Notes under the pieces: model-generated
Told to the model about the DNA's origin: nothing
What the model saw: the letters and a program-made list of their open reading frames with translations, nothing else
Database searches by the model: none
Shown here: in pieces, positions 7,201 through 15,730 of the stretch
How the letters are laid out: each line of letters starts with the position of its first letter
Position numbering within the stretch: the first letter of the stretch is position 1
Translations under genes and position numbers: made by a program
DNA from: Apostichopus californicus
Lineage: Eukaryota; Echinodermata; Holothuroidea; Aspidochirotida; Stichopodidae
Length of the DNA: 25,494 nt
Assembly: GCA_020650975.1 (NCBI GenBank)
Contig: JAIPMN010002469.1
Span: forward strand, 1 to 25,494
Reading direction: 5' to 3'

Positions 7201-9995
7201 TTTTGATATTATATATTAAGGTCACAATGTTTGCCTGCCAATGTGTCATTTTAAACGTTTTAGTACACAAACAGGGGTGCTTTGATTAAAATATGTATTT
7301 GCTTGATCTCTGCAAATGAGCCCAAAGTTTGTTCAAAAAAGTAGCTTTTCATTATTGTGTGATAATTTACTACAAGATAGTACCAACAAAAAATTCTTTA
7401 GACCTCAAGAATCAAATGCATAATGGGGATTTCAGTAAAAGAGAAAATAAACCTTTTGTAGAGATGTTCAGAAGATGTTATTGTAAAATGTAATTAGTAG
7501 GTTTGTCGATTTTTCATTTACCAAAATCACATATCAGCTATTCACCAGATCGGGGGGGGGGGGGGAAGGGTCAAAATAATTTGGGAAGGGTCAAAATAAT
7601 TTCAAATTGTCTTTTTCCTTCCTTAACATCATTTTAATACTCACTCTTTGGAGAACTTACCAATTTTTCATTCTCTTCACAGAATAGACTTCAAACGGAT
7701 ATCAAGCGTGAAACGAAGAATTGCAAATATTCTATATTTATATTTGACGAAATAGACAGCTTTCCAGCTGGTCTGTTAAATTCGATACGATCATATCTGG
7801 AACATTATCCCATGGTCGATGGTGTGGACTATAGGAATACAATATTTATCTTGTTAAGGTGAGATAACATTAAAAAGAATATTAAAAAACAAATGGTTGT
7901 ATAACACTAAGTGTGGGATAAACAGTAATAGACATTGTGTTACTATTTCCTCTTCCTCCTGTCACGTACTGCACCCCTAATTTTAACCCACTTTACACTC
8001 GTAATCAATTTGTGTGTGTCGTAATGGTGATAAAACGTCTTGCACAGTATATATAATTTTTTTGGGTATTTCTGTGTAAATTACTGCTGCTTTGGATTTG
8101 CTAATTATGTACTTACTTAAGGTTGGCCTACTGACAGAGGCAAATTAATGATGGTTAAGTTTGCTTCTAATTTATGTTTCGAAGTACATCCCATCAAAAA
8201 AGGATCTCAAACATAGCTTAAACTTTTTGTCACACGATACACTTTTCTCCTTGGTTCAACCAAAACCTTTGATCCACCCTCTTTGACTGCCACATCCCCC
8301 ACCCACTCCTCCCCCCTCCCTCTTTGAAGTTTGAATGAACATCTGATATCAGAAATAAGGAATAATTCACTCGACTGAAGTCCACAATCGTCATGCTGTG
8401 TTTCACACTCACACTGTATTTTACCTCAATTTCTAGCAATACAGGTGGCAACACTCTCAAAGACATCACGTTCGACTTTTACAGACGTGGCAGAGATCGG
8501 AAGGACATTAAGCTCGGAGAGACAGAAAAAGAAATGGTGATAGAGGTCTTTAACGATAAAGGTAAAATACAGTGGCGGAGCGTCCATACAGTCAGAGGGG
8601 GCGGATGCCCCCCCTGACAGACTCAAATGGACTGCTGACGCCCTTTTCAGCTTTTTAACATTTTACTTATTCGCGATTATTGACTTTTTTATTGCGTTCT
8701 CAAATACTTATTGACATTTGTCAAATTTTGTTGGTGTAATTTTCTGACAAAAATGGCGATGACACCTATTTATTCTTCGTTTTTCTGCAAATAAGCAAGG
8801 CCTGGAAAGGGTCATTTCCAGTGATCTAGGAAGTATCTTTACTCAAAAAAATTCTGTACGCTCCGCGCCAACCTGTGGTGGCGCTCCGCTTAGATAGTGT
8901 CGAAAGCGCCCCTACAGACCATTCTCGCCCCCTCTGACCAATACCCCTAGCTCCGCCACTGGTAAAATACATAATAATGAAAGGTTTCAGATCTCTTCGC
9001 ATACCTCTGTCTACAGAAATGAAAAAAGGAGAAAAAACTGTTAAAAATCAGCTGATTGACAAAAACAACCTGTGTTGATAAACAAAGAAATGTTGAAAGA
9101 CAACTTGTTAACAAGACTTTCAAAATCATCTTCAGGGGCAGACTATAAGGAAGACAGGTAGACTAGTCATACTGAACAGAACAGACAACTTAATTAGAAC
9201 AATGAAGGAGAAACAAGCGTAGAATTAGTTGATGATGATGATGGCGTTGTGCTGGTGGTGTGGTGGTGGTGACAGGGATGGTGATGGATATGGGAACTGA
9301 ACAGACAACTTAATTAGAACAATGAACGAGAAACAAGCGTAGAATTAGTTGATGATGATGATGGCGTTGTGCTGGTGGTGTGGTGGTGGTGACAGGGATG
9401 GAAATGGGAACTGAACAGACAACTTAATTAGAACAATGAACGAGAAACAAGCGTAGAATTAGTTGATAATGATGATGATGGTGGTGGTGTGGTGGTGGTG
9501 ACAGGGATGGTGATGGATATAGGGATGGGGGTGGGGGTGGTGATGGTGACGACGATGACGATAGGGACTTCAGCTACAAAAACTACTTCTCAAAGCATCT
9601 TTTTTTTTTATAATAATAAATGAAACTATGGAGGTTAAATTGCTGCCATTGTGTTTCTGATACTGTGACACACACAGCAGTCAAGTTTTTCTATCTCCAA
9701 CCCTTCGCTTTCTTTTGCAGATACGGGATTTAGCAGAAGTCGTTTGATAGATACTCACCTGATCAGCCATTATATACCATTCCTGCCATTGGAGAGAGAT
9801 CACGTCAGGTGGTGCATACGAAATGAGATGATTCGAAGAAGTATGAACCCTACCAAGGTCGACATTATCGAGGTAGTCTTAGAAGAGTTACAGTTTCACG
9901 GTGTCGATCAAATGTTCTCGGTGAAAGGTTGCAAAAACGTTGCCGAAAAGTTGTCGTATGTGGTCACTAAGCGATGGATGAGAGACGAGTTGTAA
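4047..9995 (+). CDS. Torsin family AAA+ ATPase, copy 1 (five coding exons)
   Basis: The CDS is join(4047-4209, 5360-5628, 7683-7858, 8437-8561, 9721-9995), 1008 nt, 335 aa, close to human TorsinA (332 aa). All introns are GT-AG, phases 1,0,2,1. Torsins are ATPases of the ER lumen and nuclear envelope, activated by LAP1/LULL1, which supply the arginine finger torsins lack. Visible parts: signal peptide (about 1-24), ECC motif near 44-46, Walker A GTTGTGKN at 96-103 with the torsin-type Asn, Walker B IFIFDE at 162-167, sensor 1 Asn204, Cys276, Glu-Glu 299-300 (equivalent of the DYT1 glutamates), and GCK 314-316 as sensor 2. It ends in RDEL, an ER-retrieval signal. No N-glycosylation sequon is present. 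The SNTGG and HVRxC stretches look TOR2A-like and others TOR1-like, so no human orthologue is assigned. Confidence 0.95.
4400..4800. repeat. Diverged AGGTCA-type dispersed repeat in torsin 1 intron 1
   Basis: This stretch shares ordered blocks with 10330-10800: 'gGATGCA', 'GAGGTCAAAaG', 'TGAGGTC', 'AAAACCtTGTAAAC' and, at the far end, 'TTGGcTTTCTGGTTA'. Two internal units of roughly 150-180 bp are detectable (GTGGAGGTCAAAAGCC... and ...TTTGAGGTCAACAAAGTC), suggesting an old tandem array. It is more degenerate than the copy beyond the 3' end of the gene. Confidence 0.5.
4906..5190 (-). repeat. Dispersed ~290-bp repeat, copy 2 of an inverted pair
   Basis: Reverse-complement partner of 109-400, lying in intron 1 of torsin copy 1 and ending about 170 bp before exon 2. 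It begins with GACTCGCCCCAAACCGCCTG (from 4919) and ends in TCGATGGTGGTGTCTAACAC (to 5188). No flanking duplication or open frame was found. The family is unclassified. Confidence 0.8.
5360..5628 (+). CDS. Torsin copy 1, coding exon 2: Walker A
   Basis: The acceptor TTCTGCCAG and donor AAG|GTACGT frame 269 nt in phase 1 to phase 0. It encodes the torsin signature NDLFGQHLVHDVV (residues 62-74) and SFHGTTGTGKNHVS, holding Walker A. It ends at the conserved Tyr-Lys junction used in the TorsinA gene. The glycosylation site that TorsinA has just before that junction (SNITLYK) is replaced by SDEDIKRYK. Confidence 0.95.
5829..6183 (+). mobile_element. Nonautonomous DNA transposon (MITE) with 6-bp TSD, intron 2 of torsin 1
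   Basis: The element runs 5835-6177 (343 bp). It starts CAGGGATGTGCCCA and ends TGGGCACATCCCTG, a perfect 14-bp terminal inverted repeat. TATGAC flanks it exactly on both sides (5829-5834, 6178-6183). No transposase frame is present. About 40 bp inside the left end is a G-run/C-run block at 5880-5945 (GGGGGAGGG ... TCCCCCTCCCC, then T-rich) that recurs in two other elements of this window. The right end has several short GTGCTGGGCG/GCCGCCCAGT repeats. The 6-bp duplication suits a hAT variant or another superfamily with 6-bp targets. Confidence 0.8.
6449..6481 (+). other. G-quadruplex-prone run in torsin 1 intron 2
   Basis: Seven closely spaced G-runs of three to five bases lie within 33 bases on the transcribed-sense strand, separated by single A or T bases. 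A four-tetrad quadruplex could form in DNA or in the pre-mRNA intron. Confidence 0.6.
7563..7602 (+). repeat. 20-bp tandem duplication after a poly-G run
   Basis: GGGAAGGGTCAAAATAATTT occurs twice head to tail, immediately after a run of 14 or more G. It lies in torsin 1 intron 2 about 80 bp before exon 3 and is a simple local duplication. Confidence 0.85.
7683..7858 (+). CDS. Torsin copy 1, coding exon 3: Walker B
   Basis: The acceptor CTCTTCACAG and donor AG|GTGAGA bound 176 nt. It encodes SIFIFDEIDSFPAGLLNSI, whose FDE is the Walker B catalytic pair (Asp166, Glu167). The conserved MVDGVDYRNTIFILL strand leads into sensor 1. The exon ends two bases into the serine codon that precedes the sensor 1 asparagine. 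Confidence 0.95.
8437..8561 (+). CDS. Torsin copy 1, coding exon 4: sensor 1 and following helices
   Basis: The acceptor TTTCTAG opens on the codon completing Ser203, followed by Asn204-Thr-Gly-Gly (sensor 1). Next come DITFDFYRRGRDRKDIKL, closely matching the TorsinA DVALDFWRSGKQREDIKL region, and VFNDKG. The donor is AAAG|GTAAAATA, and a MITE begins eight bases after the exon boundary, so the first eight intron bases are one copy of its target duplication. Reading through the donor would add GKIQWRSVHTVRGGGCPP and a stop inside the MITE, removing sensor 2 and RDEL. Confidence 0.93.
8562..8969 (-). mobile_element. hAT-type MITE (392 bp) with 8-bp TSD at the exon 4 splice donor of torsin 1
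   Basis: The element spans 8570-8961, starts CAGTGGCGGAGC and ends GCTCCGCCACTG, a perfect 12-bp terminal inverted repeat with the CAG...CTG ends typical of hAT transposons. GTAAAATA is duplicated exactly at 8562-8569 and 8962-8969. No transposase is encoded. A second copy at 19944-20334 is its reverse complement along the full length. The target duplication includes the GTAAAA donor of exon 4, so the donor survived because it was duplicated rather than displaced. Confidence 0.92.
9177..9567 (+). repeat. Minisatellite, three ~114-120-bp units, torsin 1 intron 4
   Basis: The unit GAACAGACAACTTAATTAGA... recurs at about 9178, 9298 and 9412. The first two are exactly 120 bp apart and the second to third spacing is 114 bp, with few substitutions. 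Each unit ends in GATGATG and GGTGGTG-rich sequence, and the last runs into a degenerate GATGACGAC tract. The high similarity suggests recent expansion and likely length variation. Confidence 0.92.
9721..9995 (+). CDS. Torsin copy 1, coding exon 5: sensor 2 and RDEL terminus
   Basis: The acceptor TTCTTTTGCAG precedes 275 nt in phase 1 to the stop. It encodes the torsin C-terminal domain with YIPFLPLERDHVRWCI (Cys276), LEEL (Glu299-Glu300), and VKGCKNV (Cys315, Lys316), ending WMRDEL and TAA at 9993-9995. Cys276 and Cys315 correspond to the TorsinA redox pair Cys280/Cys319. No AATAAA follows closely. AATACA near 10100 and AATAAA at 11758 are the nearest weak or distant candidates. Confidence 0.95.
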
Positions 9996-10275
9996 TACCA
10001 AAGAACTTCCACGATGATCATATGTACTGTAGTCTGTAAGGATTGGACAACAGGGTACGGAGGAATCTTGAAAACTGCCTTTGTTTGATGATTAGATTAA
10101 TACATAACTTAAGAGCAGAAGGTTCCCATGAAAAGTTTGTACCCAATTTTTCTTGTTTTGAAAGGGTTTTCCTCATTTCTTTCACGTTTTGGTAAATTTT
10201 CAGCAGATCAATATTTTAAACGTTGTGCTACTCTTTATGTTCTGATTTCTAACCGGAGGCAAAAGGAAACTTACC

Positions 10276-10800
10276 AGTGGTGATCGGTGTGTGTGTGCAT
10301 ATGTATGTGTGTACATGGGTGTATGTTTGTGATTGCCTTGACTTGTAAACACGATAACTCACAAACTGTATGGTGGATAAACTTCATATTTATGGATGTG
10401 GATTTGTGGATGCATCTTATTGAGTAGAAGAATCCGACCATTTTCTGCAGAGGTCAAAGGTCATATCTGGTCAACAGCCAGAAAACCCTGTAAACTCTGT
10501 GCATGCATGCATTTCATACTGTGTATGTGGATGCATCATGTTGTATACATATCAGTATACATCATCCTTGTTCTGCTCTTCGGAATTAGCCAAAGGTCAT
10601 TTGAGGTCATCAGGTTTAAAAGTCAAGAAGAAATGTAAACAGGACAGTTACAAAAAGAGAAATATAGATGAACTTCACACATAGTATGTAGATCTACCTT
10701 ATTCAGAAAAACTGTCAATGCATAGTTCACGTATATTGTAAAACATGTCAAGGAACCACTAAGCCTGTTGGTTTTCTGGTTAAGCCAATACATTCTACTA
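10276..10800. repeat. Dispersed repeat with tandem-like AGGTCA units, 3' of torsin 1
   Basis: It starts with a GT-rich microsatellite (10287-10330) and contains two diverged units carrying GGATGCATC, AGGTCA pairs and AAACCCTGTAAAC-type blocks. It is related to 4400-4800 and ends in a shared TTGGTTTTCTGGTTA block. It includes AGGTCAAAGGTCA (10451-10463) and AGGTCATTTGAGGTCA (10594-10609), exact DR1 and DR4 spacings of the nuclear-receptor half-site. Whether these are bound is unknown. Confidence 0.6.
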
Positions 10801-12486
10801 CATATGGTAATTTTGAAGGTAAAGTTCGTCTTTGTGAAATGTCGGCACTGGATGCCATATTGGATCATATCAAAATGCAATAACTGCTAGTCTCTTAAAA
10901 ATTTTATCATGCTCTCTAAATTTAGGCCTGTTTTTTTTCTTTGATTGAGAGGGGCAAGGGTAAAAGGGTTTCCAATTTGAGCAAACTATGTTCCTCTACC
11001 TACAAGGTCTCCAAGTGAAGTTTATTACTGTAGTCCCAGTTCAATTTGACCTCTGACCTCTTCTTCACCTGGACAAGCCGCCACTGTCTCTCCTGATGGT
11101 TTGGTTTTACTTTGTCAACTTTTGGCAGGCTGAAATATTAGGGAAGTAAAATTGTTGATTATGAATTTTCATGGCATTATGTTTAAAAAGCATATTTATT
11201 TTGTACTTAACTGGTGAAAAAAACATTATTAAGTTAAAGCTATGTTAACTTGCATCTTTCCAGGTTATTAAAGAAAAACAGAAATGTTCCAGAAAATCCC
11301 GAATGAAACCCAATGAAAATAAGTGGAGGTTATTTATTGATTGAAACATTTGATTTTTTTCCATTAAGTTATGGTTTATAATGCAGACTTCTAGAAAAAT
11401 ATGGTTACATATATTACAAGATTATGTTTTAAATTTATTTCAAGGAGAATCGAGAGTAGATTCCAAGCTGATTGATGCCAAAATAACAAAAGAACGGCAT
11501 TGACAATTAATCATGCAGAACAATAGTCGATTGTTTTCTTGACCAATAGCAAAGATTTCAAGATGTGTAATTTATTCCAGTAGTCAGATTTTAGTGATCT
11601 TACAATGTGACTCTTACAATGTTACATAAGTATATTACTTTTCAGTATTAACAATGTCATCTGCTATCAAAGTGCCACTCAGATGCAATTTTGATCGGGT
11701 AATATTTCTTAAAATTTGATTACAAATTTGGTGTTTAACAAACTTTTTATTTCCTTTAATAAATCTCTTCATTTGACCAAAGTACTGTACATATTGTTCT
11801 TATTCTTTCAGCTATTTGTCATGTTAATTTCAAAATAGAAGGTAGGACAAAGTGTTCTTATCTATGTTACCCACAAATTAAAGGCCTTTTCTTGGGTTAA
11901 AAAAATGTGAGTGTTTAAGTTATTAGAAAGAGTGAAATTTTCAATGATTATTGTTTATTTAAAGGTGATGGTTTGCCAAAAATAGGTGGGGGGGGGAACC
12001 AAAAAGTGATTGATGTGTCACAGGATTTTTCGGACATTGAAAACTTTATTTACAGTTTTCAGAGTTTTCCGACGGACCATTTTATTTATTTATGTTTTAA
12101 CATTAAGTCCAAGCTAGATTTCATGCATACTGAGTAACCAGTATCCATTTTGAGGTGTTTGGTAGGTTGTGGCTCATATAAAATCTTGGGTTGTGGGTCT
12201 TACATTCTGCAGACCACTACTTCATTTTGCCTGATTAAACCTGCTATATTCCAAGAAATGGAAGACAAATATACATTTCTGGTATCATCAATAGGCATGT
12301 TCTTCAAAAGCTTAAAATGCCTATTTTTAACTTTTGTCAATGAATTAGGAATGTCTCCTTGGCAGACAACACACATGTTATTCACTGTGTCATTGCCAGA
12401 TTGACTGATGTGACCATCACACTTCTGAAAGTGTTTATTATCTCATCACTCCATAGGGAGCATGAGATATTGTAGTTCCTTTGTCA
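10801..12486. other. Intergenic, no gene recognised
   Basis: AT-rich DNA between the AGGTCA repeat and the 512-bp element. It contains the DR1 site noted separately, a G-run near 11987-11996 and an AATAAA at 11758. No reading frame here resembles a known protein. Confidence 0.5.
11047..11059 (-). promoter_or_regulatory. Perfect DR1 pair of AGGTCA half-sites
   Basis: TGACCTCTGACCT reads on the minus strand as AGGTCA, one base, AGGTCA, the consensus for RXR heterodimers and HNF4-type receptors. It lies in the intergenic region 1.05 kb beyond the torsin copy 1 stop. Function is inferred from the motif only. Confidence 0.3.
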
Positions 12487-13010
12487 GTAATTCAGACATT
12501 CCAACTCACACGCATTTGGCGTGTGACACACGCATTTCCAGCCCTTCACACGCTCACACGCTATGTGCACTTTATCACACGCAATCCACAAACAATCTCC
12601 GAAAAACCGTGTGTGTCTTGAGTACTTACACTTACAAGAGTAGTGCGTTTGCCATGGTGGTGGTGGAAAACGCCGGGTGGCAGAGGTGTTGGTACTAGAG
12701 ATTGAGAAGTGCGCTTCAATTTCCGATATAAATGTTCAATTATGTTAGCAAGTGATTACTTTCATCGATTCAAGAAAAGTCTTTGTTGAGAATTGTCATG
12801 CTTGTTGAGTTCAATAATATATATATATGATGATGAAGTTCTCAATATAAAATTACTCAGAGAAACTGAAAAAGAATGCACCATTTTGCATCTAGACAGT
12901 CACAAATACGAAAATTTTTCCAAAGGGGAGGGGAACCCCCTCCCCTTAGACCCCTCCCCCACGCTGATCACACTCATAACTTTCCCTCAATGTTGGAAAG
13001 TCTGGTAATT
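12487..13010 (-). mobile_element. Nonautonomous DNA transposon (512 bp) with 6-bp TSD
   Basis: The element spans 12493-13004, starts CAGACATTCCAAC and ends GTTGGAAAGTCTG, matching as an inverted repeat at 12 of 13 positions. GTAATT is duplicated exactly at 12487-12492 and 13005-13010. The left part holds five CACACGC heptamers and one GCGTGTG. The right part, read on the minus strand about 35 bp from the end, carries the same G-run/C-run block seen at 5880-5945 and 16303-16372, which sets the orientation. No transposase is present. Confidence 0.8.
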
Positions 13011-13890
13011 GGGCCATATATGGCAATGTTAATTGCCATAGCAACAATTGCCATGGTAATGGTTAATTTTCCTGATTAGCTAGCTACTCTATAGAGGTCA
13101 TGCAACCATTGTGGGGTACCCCAGGGTGATGATGGAGGGAGGGGTCAAAACGTGTCTGTGTGTGTGGGTGTGTGTGTGTTTCGATCATTGTGTCAGTCAG
13201 TAGGGGTGTGTCCAATTTTTTGTCAAAAAGTTCTAGGCCGGACCACTTTTTTGCAAACTCATGAGAAGGTACCCTGGGGTGTGCCCTTGTGTCTCATAAA
13301 CTTTCGGAACCAAAGGTCAAATTTAGTGAAAATCTTTTTGTTTTGCATTTCTTTCTTTGTGATAAAGGGTTGTTCAGTTTAGGGACCCTCAAGTAGCAGT
13401 GTCACATGTGGGGGGGGGGGGCACATTTGACTTTGACATGGGGTAAACCACCTCAATACTTCCCCAAAAAATGGATCCTCTGTACATTATGTTCCACAAA
13501 TTCCAGATTCCCGAGTGAGATTTGACATCGACAGTTACTTTTGTGATCATGATTTGGTTTTTTCCTCAACCTTTGCTCTGACCTGACGAAGGAAACTTCT
13601 GGCCAGTGAACCTACACCTACACCCCTTCGCTCCACTACAGTGACACCCTTGAAGTAAGTATACAGACCACAGCAGACCTACAATGTGATTTGAAACAAA
13701 CATGAACCACTTGGAATGGTCTGTAGAGAGGTAAGATGAGTCTGTTAATTGCTCTCTATCCGAATATTTGACCTGTTGGTCTATCAGAGATATTTTGGTT
13801 CAAACTCCTCTATTTAGGAAATTGTTCATATTTATAGATACTTTGAATGTAAACTGTTGATAAAGTACTACAGGAACCCAAGTTAATCAT
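13011..13890. other. Intergenic with TG microsatellite and G-runs
   Basis: A TG-rich microsatellite lies at 13153-13181 and a run of 12 or more G at about 13410-13421. GGTACCCCAGGGT (13116-13128) and GGTACCCTGGGGTG (13268-13281) are a similar pair, possibly marking an unclassified repeat. No gene was seen. Confidence 0.4.
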
Positions 13891-13894
13891 CACT

Positions 13895-14160
13895 TAATTT
13901 TTTTATTCAACTAGGTTCATCAGAAGAAGAAAAATATCGACGAATATCCAAATATAGTTATCATAGGTCTACAATTGCATTAGTTGACCTACTTGTTTGA
14001 TGGATGATAAAGTGGTGAAACAGGTAGATGTTGAGACAACTCAATCCAACTATATAACTAGACTATGAAAACACAGCAAGAAATTTATAGCTAGAATGCG
14101 ATTCAAACAAGTGACCTCTGGATTACAAACCTAGTGTTCTACCAACTGAGCGACCATTCG
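13895..14160 (-). repeat. tRNA-Thr-like SINE head with possible body
   Basis: On the minus strand from 14157, GGTCGCTCAGTTGGTAGAAC is a clear tRNA D-arm/A box. It is followed by an anticodon-loop TTTGTAA (TGT, threonine) and TTGTTTGAATC as a decayed B box. The anticodon and T stems have mismatches and no acceptor partner is seen, so it is not a functional tRNA. Further minus-strand sequence to an A-rich stretch near 13895-13902 may be the SINE body. The end point is uncertain. Confidence 0.45.
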
Positions 14161-14179
14161 AATCCCGGTCTAACAATAA

Positions 14180-15504
14180 ATTTCTTTAGTCCGAAACAAA
14201 ATAGCTATCTCAAAAGAACTGATCACGTAATAGTCCTGTGCTTTCGTGGTGGGGATTCCCCCTGTAAGAGACTCTCGCGAAACTGCCATTGGTGTGTGAT
14301 GTAAGTAAACATTAAAATTAAACGGTTGTTCATTTAATACGCGGCCATGGATTGTGCATATATCAAATAAGTAACGTGTAATCGGTAAATTACTCAATCA
14401 AACCTTTCATACTTCAAATGACAGACTATTGTTTTATCACAAGCCGTAAATTAAATCTGCTGTGTTAGTTACACGTTGTGAACGGCGTTGGCTAACGTTA
14501 GGCCAATTTGCTGTATTCAGATGAGAACATACAGTTGCCTTAGTTGTTATTAAATACTACTTTCAATTTCAAATGAAGTTGAGCAAATATTTATCTCTTG
14601 CAGGAAATTTTACAGTTTTGGCTACCTAACAGTAAAAATGATTATTTTAACTTATTTGCCAGCATCGAAAACAAGTTATTTAAGGAAAATAAGCCTGTAG
14701 AAGAACAGCTCGGCTAAACCCTAACGTTAGGTCTAGGTATACGATGCAGTGTCTTGTCCAAAGAACTATGGTCTTGTCACAACTGCGTAAGTCAGGTGTA
14801 AACAAAGGCCACACATACACTAGTCAAAATATTTGGCTACATCTTTGGTTTTGCTGTGGCAGAGCGCGCGCAAGCTGGACGAATAAGAATTACAATGATC
14901 ATTTGGAACCAGCTGACAGCACATTCTAGGCATACGTCCAGTTAATCACCTGAGGAATTACATAACATACTTTCTTATTCATTCAGCTAGTCCCTACATG
15001 CATAGTGAGTGCAGTTTGTCTCAATGAGAATCTTAAACATCCAAACATTGAAATTCCTGCTTTAAGATGAAATTAAGTACTGCAGTACTTGCTGTCTTGA
15101 TTCTAAGACAACATCTTGAGGTTTAGAACAACTGTTGTGACATTGATGCAACTATTAACTGACATATGATTTAATTGTGTGCATACCTGTATATCGCATT
15201 TATTTCGATAAGTTGCTTGATCAAAACCATATTTTTTCATTACATGTTACTGTTAAATCTATAACAGTATATGGTCTTCCATTTCTTCCTTTGTCTGATT
15301 GATTATGCTATACAATCATTTTTTCCCATCATATATACCTAACTTCATGTTTATAAAATTGTTGGATCTTTATTCACACATAAATTGCAAATATGTTGTA
15401 GTGTATGAACTGGGAGATTGCAGCTATACTGGGAGGAAACATGCAGCTGTATGTTCTCAATTGTCAACATATCTCTGGTTTACTAATTCCCCTTTCCCTT
15501 TGAT
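14180..15504. other. Intergenic upstream of torsin copy 2
   Basis: AT-rich, with several TAACGTTAG octamer-like motifs (about 14492 and 14722). No convincing gene, RNA or transposon end was found. The promoter of torsin copy 2 should lie here or further left if there is a non-coding first exon. Confidence 0.4.
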
Positions 15505-15570
15505 ATGCCAATCATCTCTTATATTTTTAATAACTATCAACAGGTTCTTGCCAGATTATTAAGTGACTAC

Positions 15571-15730
15571 ATGGATTGTCCTTCTGTTCTGGAGTTGCTG
15601 AGGGTAATCCTAGTGGTGTTTGGTCTTCGATTGGTCAATTGCACAGATTCAGTTTTCTCCAGCGAATGGAATCCATACTGTTGGGGATTTGAATGTTGCA
15701 ATGAAGACTGGATTGTACGTGATATGAATG
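15571..15730 (+). CDS. Torsin copy 2, coding exon 1: signal peptide and ECC segment
   Basis: It encodes residues 1-53 plus one base, donor G|GTAGGT. The hydrophobic core LLRVILVVFGLRLV is followed by NCTDSV and then WGFECCNEDW, parallel to WECCNEKW of copy 1. An upstream in-frame ATG at 15505 would add 22 residues without a stop. I prefer 15571 because it places the signal peptide at the N-terminus and matches copy 1 (both begin Met-Asp). CAACAG (15537-15542) and CTTGCCAG (15547-15554) could be acceptors of a leader intron, which would exclude 15505. Confidence 0.85.

Noticed and set aside
8393-8617. A separate small + strand gene
   Set aside because: It is torsin exon 4 read through its donor into the MITE.
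9744-9995. Reading exon 5 as a separate small gene
   Set aside because: It is the in-frame C-terminal exon of torsin copy 1, with a proper acceptor at 9719-9720 and matching phase.
12514-12610. A CRISPR-like array of CACACGC repeats
   Set aside because: The heptamers are irregularly spaced, lie within a DNA transposon, and the genome is clearly eukaryotic.
14095-14160. A functional tRNA-Thr(TGT) gene
   Set aside because: The anticodon and T stems are mismatched, the B box is decayed and no acceptor 3' strand is present.
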